A DNA stretch of 64,000 nucleotides from Pseudomonas shahriarae (GCF_014268455.2 NZ_CP077085.1:2583001-2647000), one strand, 5' to 3'. Positions 44,756 through 53,714 are shown, counted from the first letter of the stretch. Program-made: numbers and translations. The notes: a model not told the origin generated them from the letters alone.

Positions 44756-46127
44756 GTTCAACCGGGCCCTGGTGCAGAAATACGACCGCCCGGGGCCGCG
44801 CTACACCTCGTACCCGACGGCGCCGCAGTTTCATTCGGCGTTTGCCCTGGATGACTACCGGCAGGCAGTAGCGGCCAGCAACCAGGGGGCGGCCCCCAAG
44901 GCGTTGTCGGTGTACATCCACATACCTTTCTGCCAGAGCCTTTGTTACTACTGCGGTTGCCACAAGATCATCACGCGCAAGACCCATCGCGCCGTGGAGT
45001 ACCTGAGCTACCTCAAGCGCGAAATCCAGATGCAGGCCGCGCTGTTCGATCGCACGCGGCCCCTGACCCAGTTGCACCTGGGGGGCGGTACGCCGACCTA
45101 CCTGGACGATGCACAACTGGCCGAGTTGATGGCAAGCCTGGCGCAGGGCTTCAGCCTGGATACCAGCGACAACCATGAGTTTTCCATTGAGGTCGACCCG
45201 CGCACCATCAGCGTGGAACGCATCCATAACCTGCGCGGGCTGGGCTTCAATCGCCTGAGTTTTGGCGTGCAGGACTTTGATGCCGATGTGCAGGCGGCGG
45301 TCAATCGCGTGCAGAGCGAAGAGCAGATTGTGCAGTTGGTCGCGGCCGCCCGGCAGGCACGCTTCAAGTCCATCAGCGTGGACCTGATCTACGGCCTGCC
45401 ATTGCAGACCGTGGCCAGTTTCGACGTGACCCTGGGCAAGCTGATTGCCCTGCGCCCGGACCGTGTGGCGGCCTACAGCTACGCGCATTTGCCCACGCAA
45501 ATCCGCGCCCAGCGCATGATCCGCCCCGAAGACATGCCACCGCCGGAGCGCAAGCTGGAGCTGCTGGAGTTGACCATTCGCCGGCTGACCGAAGCGGGTT
45601 ATGTGTACATCGGCATGGACCACTTTGCCTTGCCCGACGACGAACTGGCCCTGGCCCGGGCCAATGGCACCTTGCAGCGCAATTTCCAGGGCTACTCGAC
45701 CCATGCCGATTGCGACCTGATCGGGCTGGGCGTGTCGGCCATCGGCAAGGTGGGCGACAGCTACAGCCAGAGCGTCAAGGAGTTGTCCCAGTACTACGCG
45801 CGGATCGACGCCGGGTTGTTGCCGGTGCAGCGCGGCTACCGCCTGAACGCCGATGACGTGTTGCGCCGGGACGTGATCAACGGCCTGATGTGCCATGGGC
45901 GCATTGACTTTGCCGGGGTCGAGGCGGGGCATGCGATCCGCTTTACCGAATACTTTGCCCAGGCGTTGTCACAGTTGGATGAGCAAGTGGCGGATGGTTT
46001 GCTGCATGTCGAGGACGATGGGGTGCAGTTGCTGCCCCAGGGGCAACTGATGGTGCGCAGCGTGGCGATGGCGTTTGATGCGTACCTGGGTGGGCAGCAG
46101 AAGGGGCAGTTTTCCCGCACGGTCTGA
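44742..46127 (+). CDS. hemN: Oxygen-independent coproporphyrinogen III oxidase
   Basis: Radical-SAM enzyme of 461 residues that decarboxylates coproporphyrinogen III to protoporphyrinogen IX without oxygen. The cluster motif is CQSLCYYCGC with Cys64, Cys68 and Cys71, plus Cys73 as in E. coli HemN. The SAM-site QLHLGGGTPTYL and the region VDLIYGLPLQT follow. The C-terminal HemN domain has DHFALPDDELALARANGTLQRNFQGYS. ATG 44742 lies inside the end of the cluster-less paralog, so translation is coupled. Anr control is likely through the upstream box. Confidence 0.95.
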   Translation: MKAFEFNRALVQKYDRPGPRYTSYPTAPQFHSAFALDDYRQAVAASNQGAAPKALSVYIHIPFCQSLCYYCGCHKIITRKTHRAVEYLSYLKREIQMQAALFDRTRPLTQLHLGGGTPTYLDDAQLAELMASLAQGFSLDTSDNHEFSIEVDPRTISVERIHNLRGLGFNRLSFGVQDFDADVQAAVNRVQSEEQIVQLVAAARQARFKSISVDLIYGLPLQTVASFDVTLGKLIALRPDRVAAYSYAHLPTQIRAQRMIRPEDMPPPERKLELLELTIRRLTEAGYVYIGMDHFALPDDELALARANGTLQRNFQGYSTHADCDLIGLGVSAIGKVGDSYSQSVKELSQYYARIDAGLLPVQRGYRLNADDVLRRDVINGLMCHGRIDFAGVEAGHAIRFTEYFAQALSQLDEQVADGLLHVEDDGVQLLPQGQLMVRSVAMAFDAYLGGQQKGQFSRTV

Positions 46128-46143
46128 CTACCGAATCCACCCT

Positions 46144-46173
46144 TGTGGCGAGGGGACAAGGCCCCTTGCCACA
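46144..46173. terminator. Hairpin between hemN and the PF10118-type gene
   Basis: TGTGGCGAGGGG at 46144-46155 pairs with CCCCTTGCCACA at 46162-46173 with one mismatched position, across a 6-base loop. It lies between convergent genes and so may act as a bidirectional terminator, although no T-run is present. Confidence 0.6.
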
Positions 46174-46190
46174 GCCCCCCTCACCACGGC

Positions 46191-47036
46191 TCAGGTATAG
46201 GCGCCTGCCGCGCCGTTGGTGCGCTCAATCTCTTCCACCAGCTTATCAATCCCCTCCAACCGTGCCCGGTTGTCGTGATCCCACGGATGAAACCCCGGCT
46301 TGAAATAATGCAGCCACGGCCGCGCCATGCGCGGGAACACGCCCTTGGGCCCGTAGAGAAACTTCAGCATCCGCCAGAAACCCTTCAGATGCCCGCCCGC
46401 GCGGCGATCGGCGATCAGCAGGCGCAGGTGGAAATCAAACACCACCAGCCAGAAAAACACCGTGGTGAACAGCATGGTCCCGGTGCGCAGTAGATAGCGC
46501 TTGGGCCCTGGTTTGATCACGCTGTTCCACACATCAAAGGCCACGGCCTTGTGCTCGGTTTCTTCGAGGGCGTGCCAGTACCACATCTGTTGGTAGCCTT
46601 TGAGCGAATCACCAAAACGCGTGGGGTCGCTGAGCAGGATTTCCGCGAGCATCGCCGTGTAGTGTTCCAGGGCGATGGTCACCGCCAGGTTGAAGGACGG
46701 CGGCAAGTGCTTCTTTTGCAGGTCGAGCATAAATTTCAAGCGGCGGTCCAGCAGGTGGGCCGGCAGCCCGGCGGCTTGCAGCAGCTCGTTGTAGGCCACG
46801 TGCTCGCGGCTGTGCATGGCCTCCTGGCCGATAAAACCCTGGATCTCCTTTTTCAACGCCGGGTCGTCGATGCGCTGGCGATAGTGGCGCACGCTGTCCA
46901 TGAAGAACAATTCGCCCTGGGGAAACAGCAACGACAGGGCATTGAAAAAGTGCGTGATGAACGGGCCTTGCTCGTGCCAGTCCTTGATGCGTTCGGCAGG
47001 CAGGGTAAAACGCAGGTCGCGGCGAATGGGCAGCAT
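46191..47036 (-). CDS. Predicted metal-dependent hydrolase (PF10118), ferritin-like diiron ligand pattern
   Basis: Cytoplasmic protein of 281 residues from the PF10118 group. The ligand pattern is that of a four-helix diiron site: Glu42 in GELFFMDS, Glu72 and His75 in QEAMH, Glu124 in ALEHYTA, and Glu159 and His162 in EETEH. This is the E, ExxH, E, ExxH order. It may be a diiron oxygenase, oxidase or hydrolase; family name alone does not decide. The start ATG 47036 overlaps the SDR stop as TAATG, so it is the third gene of a coupled operon with SDR and Baeyer-Villiger-type monooxygenase genes. Confidence 0.8.
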   Translation of the reverse strand: MLPIRRDLRFTLPAERIKDWHEQGPFITHFFNALSLLFPQGELFFMDSVRHYRQRIDDPALKKEIQGFIGQEAMHSREHVAYNELLQAAGLPAHLLDRRLKFMLDLQKKHLPPSFNLAVTIALEHYTAMLAEILLSDPTRFGDSLKGYQQMWYWHALEETEHKAVAFDVWNSVIKPGPKRYLLRTGTMLFTTVFFWLVVFDFHLRLLIADRRAGGHLKGFWRMLKFLYGPKGVFPRMARPWLHYFKPGFHPWDHDNRARLEGIDKLVEEIERTNGAAGAYT

Positions 47037-47932
47037 TATGGCGACTCCTGTTCAGAGAGGGGGGAGGGTGGCAGGGCCTTGCGCTGTTTCGGTGCCATGC
47101 GCCGGCTGGCGAACACCACCAGCCCTTGATAGGCCGCCGGCAGCCAGCGCGCGAGCAGATCCAGGGCGTAGGCGTCGCGGCCGATCAGCACGCGGCGCTT
47201 GTTCTTGCGCACGCCCTGCAGGATGACCTTGGCGGCCTGGTCGGCATCGGTGATAAACAGTTTTTCGAAGTCGGCGCGGGCCTGTTGTTCGCTGTGGATC
47301 AGGAACCCGGTCATGTTCGCGTCGATCCGGCTGCTGCGGCAGATGTCGGTGCGGATCCCACCGGGATGCACGCAGGTGGCCGAGACGCCGCTGCGTTGCA
47401 AATCCAGTTCCTGGCGCAGGGACTCGGTAAAGCCGCGCACCGCGAACTTGGTGGCGTTGTAGCCGCTCATGCCGGGCTGGGCGAACAGGCCGAACACGCT
47501 GGAGGTGTTGACCACATGCCCCTCGCCGCTGGCCTTGAGGTAGGGCAGAAAGGCCTTGGTGCCGTACACCACGCCCCAGAAATTAATGCCGACGATCCAC
47601 TCCAGGTCGGCGTAGTCCACACCTTCCACGGTGCTCGACAGGGCCACCCCGGCATTGTTGAAAATCAAATTCACCTGGCCGTGTTCTGCCGCGCAACTGG
47701 CGGCCCAATCCTCCATGGCCTGGCGGTCGGCAACATCCACCTCCCTTGACGTCACGCGGATCGGCGCCAGGCTGCTGCGCTGGATCAGCTCCACGGTTTG
47801 TTGCAGGCCGGCCTGGTTCTTGTCCGCCAGGGCCAGGTGACAACCCTCGCGCGCCAGGGCCAGGGCCAAGGCGCGGCCCATGCCGGACGCGGCACCGGTG
47901 ATGGCCGCCACGCGGCCATTGAATGACTTCAT
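47036..47932 (-). CDS. SDR-family oxidoreductase
   Basis: NAD(P)-dependent dehydrogenase/reductase of 298 residues. The cofactor motif is TGAASGMGRALALALAREG; NNAGVALSSTVEGV follows; the catalytic set is Ser in VNTSSVFGLFAQPG and Tyr-xxx-Lys in SGYNATKFAV. The C-terminal extension with LIGRDAYALDLLARWLPAAYQGLVV is hydrophobic, as in membrane-associated SDRs acting on lipophilic alcohols or ketones. ATG 47932 overlaps the monooxygenase stop as ATGA, preferred over an ORF start 59 codons upstream. It probably supplies or removes the ketone or alcohol of the monooxygenase substrate. Confidence 0.9.
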   Translation of the reverse strand: MKSFNGRVAAITGAASGMGRALALALAREGCHLALADKNQAGLQQTVELIQRSSLAPIRVTSREVDVADRQAMEDWAASCAAEHGQVNLIFNNAGVALSSTVEGVDYADLEWIVGINFWGVVYGTKAFLPYLKASGEGHVVNTSSVFGLFAQPGMSGYNATKFAVRGFTESLRQELDLQRSGVSATCVHPGGIRTDICRSSRIDANMTGFLIHSEQQARADFEKLFITDADQAAKVILQGVRKNKRRVLIGRDAYALDLLARWLPAAYQGLVVFASRRMAPKQRKALPPSPLSEQESP

Positions 47933-49485
47933 GACAGGCTTCCTTCTGCGGTGGCATGGGGTGGCGCGACGGGACGCGGTGTGGCGCCGGTCAATAGTGG
48001 CGTGACCTGATAATCGCGCAGGGCGAACTGGCGGGTGACCTGTTTGAAGCGCCAGGTCGAGCCGGGCCACAACGTCGTATTTTTGCCGGTGCGCGGGTCG
48101 AGGTACCAACTGCGGCAGCCGCCGGTGTTCCAGATAGTGCGCTGGAGTTTTGCCTGGATTTGCTGGTTGTAGGCGCTTTCCACGGCTGGCTTGACCTCGA
48201 CCGTGGCGATTTGCTGGCGGCGCATCTGTTGCAGGGCATCGAGGATGTAGGTGACCTGTGCCTCGATCATCAGAATCATCGAGTTGTGGCCCAGCCCGGT
48301 GTTGGGCCCGACGATCAGGAACAGGTTCGGATAGCCCGGCACGGTGGTGCCCTTGTACGCATGGGCGCCATCGCGCCAGGCCTCCATCAGGTCAATGCCG
48401 CCGCGCCCGATGATGCAGTCGCGGGGCAGGGGGTCGGTAGCCTGGAACCCGGTGCCGAAGATCAGGCAATCAGCCGGGTGCTTGATGCCATCGGCGGTGA
48501 CGACCCCGTCGGCCTCGATTCGCAGTACAGCGTCGGTGACCACTTCGACATTGCTGCGTGAGAGCGCTGGGTAGTAGTCGTTGGAGATCAGTACGCGCTT
48601 GCAGCCGATGGTGTAATCCGGCCGCAGGACTTTGCGCAGGGAAGGGCGTGCCACTTGTTTGTGCAGATGGCGCACGGCGATTTTTTGCACCACTTTCATC
48701 AGGCGCGGGTGCAGCGCAAAGCCCACCACCCGACCTTCCAGAGCCCAGTAGAAAGCCCCGCGCACCAGGCGCTGGGTGAACGGCAGATGCTTGAACACCC
48801 AGCGCTCAAAACCTGAAATGGGGCGGTCCGGCTTGGGCATGATCCACGGCGGGGTGCGCTGGAACAGGTCCAGGTGCGCCACGTGGGGGGCGATACGCGG
48901 CACGAACTGGATCGCACTGGCGCCGGTGCCAATCACCGCCACACGCTTGCCCTGGAGTGAATAGTCGTGGTCCCAGTGCTGGGAGTGAAAGCGCTTGCCC
49001 TTGAAACTGTCCAACCCCGGAATATCCGGCAGTGCCGGGCGGGACAGTCCCCCCATCCCCGACACCAGTACCCGTGCACTGACGCGGCGGCCATTGCTGA
49101 ACTGCAATTGCCAGCGTTGCAGTTGCTCGTCGAACACCGCCTGTTGCAGGCCCATGCCAAAACGCAGGTACGGCGCCAACTCAAAGCGCTGTGCGCAATG
49201 TTCCAGGTAGGCACGGATTTCCGCCTGGGGGGCGAACTGGCGGGTCCAGTCGGGGTTGGGCGCAAAGGAAAACGAATAGACGTGGGATTGCACATCACAG
49301 GCGCAGCCCGGGTAGTGGTTGTCGCGCCAGGTGCCGCCCAGGGAGTCGGCCTGTTCGGCAATAAAGAAGTCGTCGAGCCCGGCTTGCTTGAGTTTGATCG
49401 CCATGCACAGGCCGGCGAAGCCTGAGCCAATGATCGCGATATCGACGCAATCTGCCGGGCCGCTTGGCTGGGTAGAGGCATTCAT
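47929..49485 (-). CDS. Flavin-containing Baeyer-Villiger-type monooxygenase
   Basis: FAD/NADPH monooxygenase of 518 residues. FAD motif IIGSGFAGLCMAIKL near residue 20; the Baeyer-Villiger fingerprint FxGxxxHxxxW[D/P] is FKGKRFHSQHWD; the NADPH motif is VIGTGASAIQFVPRIAP; and the conserved tail motif has YPNLFLIVGPNTGLGHNS. It should insert oxygen into a ketone or hydroxylate a lipophilic compound. It is first in an operon with an SDR and a PF10118 protein. The upstream gap is AT-rich. In this lipid/alkane region, a long-chain or cyclic ketone is a reasonable substrate (inference). Confidence 0.92.
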   Translation of the reverse strand: MNASTQPSGPADCVDIAIIGSGFAGLCMAIKLKQAGLDDFFIAEQADSLGGTWRDNHYPGCACDVQSHVYSFSFAPNPDWTRQFAPQAEIRAYLEHCAQRFELAPYLRFGMGLQQAVFDEQLQRWQLQFSNGRRVSARVLVSGMGGLSRPALPDIPGLDSFKGKRFHSQHWDHDYSLQGKRVAVIGTGASAIQFVPRIAPHVAHLDLFQRTPPWIMPKPDRPISGFERWVFKHLPFTQRLVRGAFYWALEGRVVGFALHPRLMKVVQKIAVRHLHKQVARPSLRKVLRPDYTIGCKRVLISNDYYPALSRSNVEVVTDAVLRIEADGVVTADGIKHPADCLIFGTGFQATDPLPRDCIIGRGGIDLMEAWRDGAHAYKGTTVPGYPNLFLIVGPNTGLGHNSMILMIEAQVTYILDALQQMRRQQIATVEVKPAVESAYNQQIQAKLQRTIWNTGGCRSWYLDPRTGKNTTLWPGSTWRFKQVTRQFALRDYQVTPLLTGATPRPVAPPHATAEGSLS

Positions 49486-49549
49486 AGGGTGTCCCTCGTG
49501 GGCTGTGGGCGCCTTACGGGTGTTGACATCGGATGTGCTCCTTTTTTGT

Positions 49550-49625
49550 TTTGGCTTTTAGATAGAACACCATTGCAAAGAAAAATTGTATTTATTATTT
49601 TAAAAAAGATTTTTAATAATCTACC
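49550..49625. promoter_or_regulatory. AT-rich divergent promoter region with inverted repeat
   Basis: This stretch is far more AT-rich than its surroundings and lies between the monooxygenase operon and the alpha/beta hydrolase gene. It includes an inverted repeat near 49593-49619 (ATTATTTTAAAAA and TTTTTAATAAT). TTGACA at 49522-49527 may be a -35 element on the plus strand, though a matching -10 was not found. AT-rich upstream islands recur before alkB and fadE. Confidence 0.5.
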
Positions 49626-49784
49626 TGAAAATGTCGTCTACGCTAGACCCTTGTCCTTTATGTGCGATTTGTCCGACGGACGAACGCTTGACGCACGCAG
49701 TTGAAGTCCAGGGTGTGGACGATGGCTGAGGTCTTGACCAATACCGGTCGGATCGCCAGCAGCAGGGAAGCAGAGGACCGAGCT

Positions 49785-50783
49785 ATGGCTGTCGAATGGG
49801 TTGTCGCTGCGGGTGTGTTTATGGCTGCCAGTGCGGCGTTATGGGGCTTGAGTGCCTGGATGACGCGCCGTATCGAAGCGGCTGTTCCAAGTAACGGGCG
49901 CTTTCTGGAAGTGGATGGCGAGCGCTTTCATTATGTAGACGAGGGCAAGGGCCCGCCGCTGGTGATGATCCACGGCCTGATGGGCAGCAGTCGTAACCTG
50001 ACCTATGCCTTGGCCGCACAACTGCGCGAGCACTTTCGGGTGATCACCCTGGACCGACCCGGCTCAGGCTATTCCACCCGCCGCAAAGGCACCGGTGCCG
50101 ACCTGCCAAGCCAGGCCCGGCAAGTGGCGACCTTTATCCAGACCCTGGACCTGGGCCAGCCCCTGGTGCTGGGGCATTCCCTGGGCGGGGCGATCTCCCT
50201 GGCCCTGGCCCTGGACCATCCCCATGCGGTGTCCGGGTTGGTGCTGGTGGCACCCCTGACCCATCCCCAGCGCATGCTCCCCCTGGTGTTTCTGTCGTTG
50301 GCGGTGCGCCCGGCCTGGCTGCGGCGCTGGGTGTCGCGCACGCTGACGGTGCCCATCGGCATGCTCACCAGTGGTGCGGTGGTCAAGGGCGTGTTCGCTC
50401 CCGACCCGGCGCCGGCCGACTTCGCCACCCGTGGCGGCGGCCTGCTGGGGATGCGCCCCGATAACTTCTATGCCGCTTCCACCGAAATCAGTCTGGTCAA
50501 CGATTACCTGCCCGAGATGGTCAAACGCTACCCGCAACTGCGCCTGCCCATCGGCCTGATCTATGGCTCGCGGGACAAGGTGCTGGACTTTCGCAAGCAC
50601 GGCCAGGCCCTGGCAGACAAGGTGCCAGGGCTGAAGCTGCAGCTGGTCGAAGGCCGTGGCCATATGCTGCCAATCACCGCCACCGAGCGCGTGGCGGCAC
50701 TGGTCGAGCAGGTGGCCAAGCGCAGCAAGCCGGTGGCAAGCGCCACGGTGTTGCACCCGCCGTTTGCGCTGGCGAGTAAATAA
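49785..50783 (+). CDS. Alpha/beta hydrolase
   Basis: Hydrolase of 332 residues with an N-terminal hydrophobic anchor (VVAAGVFMAASAALWGLSAWM). The oxyanion region is MIHGLMGSSRNL; strand motif DRPGSGYSTRR; nucleophile elbow GHSLGGA with Ser; the Asp is in YGSRDKVLDF; and the His is in GRGHMLP. It is probably membrane-attached and likely hydrolyses esters or lactones from the Baeyer-Villiger step (inference from neighbours). ATG 49785 with GAGGA upstream is chosen; two in-frame starts upstream (49701 and 49722) are possible. Confidence 0.88.
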   Translation: MAVEWVVAAGVFMAASAALWGLSAWMTRRIEAAVPSNGRFLEVDGERFHYVDEGKGPPLVMIHGLMGSSRNLTYALAAQLREHFRVITLDRPGSGYSTRRKGTGADLPSQARQVATFIQTLDLGQPLVLGHSLGGAISLALALDHPHAVSGLVLVAPLTHPQRMLPLVFLSLAVRPAWLRRWVSRTLTVPIGMLTSGAVVKGVFAPDPAPADFATRGGGLLGMRPDNFYAASTEISLVNDYLPEMVKRYPQLRLPIGLIYGSRDKVLDFRKHGQALADKVPGLKLQLVEGRGHMLPITATERVAALVEQVAKRSKPVASATVLHPPFALASK

Positions 50784-50933
50784 TCGTGAACCCCACGGCG
50801 TGGTCGAAAGTCGCTGACGCTTGCCCTAGACACCTGACCGAACGGATGAAAAAGAGACTGGCCGGTCACGTAAAAAAGGCCCCGAAAAAGTAGTTGACGA
50901 CCTATCGATTCCGCGCTATTTATTTAAAAAAAT

Positions 50934-50967
50934 ATTTCAATATTTATTTTGAAATGATTTTTGAAAT
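50934..50967. promoter_or_regulatory. TTTCAA-N8-TTGAAA inverted repeat upstream of alkB
   Basis: ATTTCAA at 50934-50940 and TTGAAAT at 50949-50955 form a perfect 7-8-7 inverted repeat in an AT-rich stretch. A further half-site TTGAAAT is at 50961-50967. The same core with the same 8-base spacer appears before the fadE-like gene. No regulator can be named. Confidence 0.5.
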
Positions 50968-51109
50968 GCCTAAGAGCGAATAAAATAATGAAAAAAACGC
51001 CTTTTATCGCATGGTTTGTTTCAAGTGGCCGTCAGTGCCGCCTGAACCGCTTTTCTGCCTCTTTTGCTTCGCTCTCACTCTCTGCCGCGCAGTGCGCCCG
51101 GAGGTTGCC

Positions 51110-52387
51110 ATGAATCAGACCCTGGCCGCCCCCCACGTCTGGACCGACGGCAAGCGCCACCTGTGGTGGCTCGGCATCATGCCTCTGGCGACCCCGCTGC
51201 TGTCCGGCGCCCTGGCTATCACTACCGGCGTACAACAACTGTGGTGGGTCGGTGTACTGGTGATTTTCGGCCTGATCCCGCTGATCGACGGCCTGCTCGG
51301 CGAAGACGTCAGCAACCCGCCGGAATCCGCTGTCAGCGGCCTTGAATCGCAGAAGTACTACCGCTGGATCGTCTACACCGGGGTGTTGTTCGTTATTTCC
51401 TCGGTGGTGATCACCGGTTGGCTGGCCGTCAGCGGCATCGACTGGATGATCAGCGGCGGGCTGCTGCAACTTACCGCCTCCCTCGATCCTTCGAGCTGGA
51501 TGGCGCAAACCGCCAGCTTCCTGACGGCCCGGGTGCAGTTGCACGGTGAGGTCAGTGGGTTTACCTACCTGGGCATGGCCATGTCCACCGGCGCTGCCAC
51601 CGGCATCGCGATCAACACCGCCCATGAACTGGGGCACAAGCCGCGCCTGCTGGAGATTGTGCTGGCGAAGATCACCCTGGCGCCGACCTTCTACGGGCAC
51701 TTCTACACCGAACACAACCGTGGCCATCACGTACGCGTTGCCACCCCGGAAGATCCGGCCAGCTCGCGACTGGGGGAGAGCTTCTGGGCCTTCCTGCCGC
51801 GCTCGGTGTGGTTCAGTGCGCGCTCGGCCTGGAACCTGGAACGCGAACGCCTGCGCAAGCTCGGCCTGCCGGCGTGGCACTGGAAGAACGGCGTACTCAG
51901 CGCCTGGATGTACAGCGTGGTGTTGTGGGGCGCGATGATCGCCTGGCTGGGCATGGCGGTGATTCCCTTCCTGTTGATCCAGGGCATCTACGGCTTCTCG
52001 TTGCTGGAAGTGGTGAACTATGTCGAGCACTACGGGCTTAAACGCCAGAAGTTGCCTAACGGCCGTTATGAACGGTGTTCGCCGCGCCACTCGTGGAACA
52101 GTAACCGTATTGTCACCAATATCTTTCTGTTCCAGTTGCAGCGCCACTCTGATCATCACGCCAACCCGACTCGCAGTTATCAGTCGTTGCGCCACTTTGA
52201 TGAATCGCCGCAACTGCCGTATGGCTACGCCAGCATGATTGTCTGGGCCTATATCCCTTACTTATGGCGCCGGCGTATGGATCACCGGGTACTACGGCAT
52301 TATTCGGGGGATGTCACCCTGGCCAATATCCAGCCATCCAAACGCTTGAAGATACTGGAGCAGTACGGCAAGACCAGCACCTTCTAA
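51110..52387 (+). CDS. alkB: Alkane 1-monooxygenase
   Basis: Integral-membrane diiron hydroxylase of 425 residues that converts n-alkanes to primary alcohols with rubredoxin electrons. It has several transmembrane helices and all AlkB His motifs: NTAHELGHK (172-176), EHNRGHH (201-207) with VATPEDPASS, NYVEHYGLKR, and LQRHSDHHANPTRSYQSLR. ATG 51110 follows GGAGG and gives the usual N-terminus; an earlier ORF start is not supported. The preceding gap from 50784 is AT-rich and carries an inverted repeat. No rubredoxin or rubredoxin reductase gene is within the window. Confidence 0.96.
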   Translation: MNQTLAAPHVWTDGKRHLWWLGIMPLATPLLSGALAITTGVQQLWWVGVLVIFGLIPLIDGLLGEDVSNPPESAVSGLESQKYYRWIVYTGVLFVISSVVITGWLAVSGIDWMISGGLLQLTASLDPSSWMAQTASFLTARVQLHGEVSGFTYLGMAMSTGAATGIAINTAHELGHKPRLLEIVLAKITLAPTFYGHFYTEHNRGHHVRVATPEDPASSRLGESFWAFLPRSVWFSARSAWNLERERLRKLGLPAWHWKNGVLSAWMYSVVLWGAMIAWLGMAVIPFLLIQGIYGFSLLEVVNYVEHYGLKRQKLPNGRYERCSPRHSWNSNRIVTNIFLFQLQRHSDHHANPTRSYQSLRHFDESPQLPYGYASMIVWAYIPYLWRRRMDHRVLRHYSGDVTLANIQPSKRLKILEQYGKTSTF

Positions 52388-52533
52388 TGTGAATTAACTG
52401 TTGTAGGGCGCACTCGGGATCTGTGTATCGCGCAGGTTTTCATCGCCCACGGTTTGCCGGTTTCGAGTGCTGCTTAGTTGCAAGAAAGTTGTTTGACCCT
52501 AACAAAAATAAAATCAAGGGAAGGACGTACACC

Positions 52534-53028
52534 ATGCAAACACCTGCCAAGTTCACTGCGCATATCGTGCTCGCTGCACTGGGGCTTATTGCCTATCACC
52601 AGGCCCAGGCCGCCCGTATCGAACCCGCCGGCAGCGCCTTCACTGCCCAGGGCCCCATCAGCTTTTCCAAGGGCGCGCTGATCAGCGCCGACTGCACCAT
52701 CAAGGTGGCCGGCAAGGTCGCGGCCGATGGTTCGCAAGTCAATGTCGACAAGGTCGAGTTTGACGGTGGCCTCAAGTGCAGCCGCGTCGAAGCCATCAAC
52801 CTGCCGTGGATATTAGTGGCCAGGGATGCCAGGAGCGGCTCCATGTCGAAGATCAGCGTCGATGTGCACGCCTTTGGCCTGGGCGGCAAGTGTGGCCCGT
52901 CCACTGCCGAAGGCACCTGGGATAACGCCACCGGCAAGTTGGAAGCGGTCAATGTGCCGATTGGCGAAGACTGCAAGATCAAAACCGTGTCGATCAAGAT
53001 GCCGCCGACGTTCAAAGTCGTCGAGTAA
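52534..53028 (+). CDS. PraB-like alkane-oxidation-associated secreted protein
   Basis: Secreted protein of 164 residues. The signal peptide ends near YHQAQA, and the mature part carries IEPAGSAFTAQGPISFSKGALISADCTIKVAGKVAADGS, followed by a Cys-rich C-terminal half (LKCSRVEAINLPW, GGKCGPSTAEGTW, GEDCKIKTVSI). I recognise the PraA/PraB family, which in Pseudomonas is linked with growth on long-chain alkanes, possibly by helping solubilise or take up alkane. ATG 52534 has AAGGGAAGGA upstream. A second, diverged copy follows. Confidence 0.85.
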   Translation: MQTPAKFTAHIVLAALGLIAYHQAQAARIEPAGSAFTAQGPISFSKGALISADCTIKVAGKVAADGSQVNVDKVEFDGGLKCSRVEAINLPWILVARDARSGSMSKISVDVHAFGLGGKCGPSTAEGTWDNATGKLEAVNVPIGEDCKIKTVSIKMPPTFKVVE

Positions 53029-53157
53029 ACCCCCGAATTTGTAGCGGTAAATGAATTGAAATTTGGCTGGAAAGGGAAGTTCTGCTGTTTCTCCGTGACC
53101 TCTCGATCATGGCCATTACCCCGGCGAAATGACTCGCCATACATGTGAGGAAAAATA

Positions 53158-53673
53158 ATGAAAAGTTTGAAAACCCTCGTTTGTGTAAGTTCGTTTGCTC
53201 TGTGCTTTGGCGCGGCTTCGATGGCCAGTGCGGCGTCTTTTAGTCCAATTGGAGCGACGTTTACTACAGGGGCGACTGGGAGCATTGTTGTTAAATCACC
53301 TTCGTCGTTTCAGCAGCCCGTAACATGTAAGGCTGTATTCGAAGGCAAGGTGCGCCCTGATGGTAAGGCAGATATCACCAAAGTAACTATCTCTCCAGGA
53401 TCAAGCGTGCTGTGCAACCTACCCAATATCACTGGTTTGCCTTGGTTGCTGGAAGCCACCAGCACAAGTGCCGGTAAAGCTTACAACGTTGGTTACACGA
53501 TCACTTCGTTCCCTCCAACCAACTGCGGCCCTACGGCTATCGATGTAGCGCTGGCCTCAACCCCAGCTCCGTCTCCAAGTATCACTCTTGCTGCGACCAA
53601 CCAGCCGCTTAGCGGCAGTTGCACGGTGGTGACACTGAACGTAGGCGCTACCGGCGTCACCATTGTTCCTTGA
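53158..53673 (+). CDS. Second PraB-like secreted protein
   Basis: Protein of 171 residues from the same family as the preceding gene, with a signal peptide (cleavage near ASMASAAS) and the same core layout: FSPIGATFTTGATGSIVVKSPSSFQQPVTCKAVFEGKVRPDG, TGLPWLLEAT and NCGPTAIDVAL, where the first protein has NLPWILVA and KCGPSTAEG. It is more AT-rich than the first copy and its C-terminus (SGSCTVVTLNVGATGVTIVP) is longer. Separate duplication or separate acquisition are both possible. GAGG lies upstream of ATG 53158. Confidence 0.8.
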   Translation: MKSLKTLVCVSSFALCFGAASMASAASFSPIGATFTTGATGSIVVKSPSSFQQPVTCKAVFEGKVRPDGKADITKVTISPGSSVLCNLPNITGLPWLLEATSTSAGKAYNVGYTITSFPPTNCGPTAIDVALASTPAPSPSITLAATNQPLSGSCTVVTLNVGATGVTIVP

Positions 53674-53714
53674 TGCCGGCACTTCGGAAATAGGCTTGAT
53701 CACCCGGTGAAAAA

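Noticed and set aside
42797..44761. Minus-strand open frame of about 654 residues opposite the CopD-like and HemN-like genes
   Set aside because: Antisense to genes with clear motifs and ribosome sites; no domain is recognisable.
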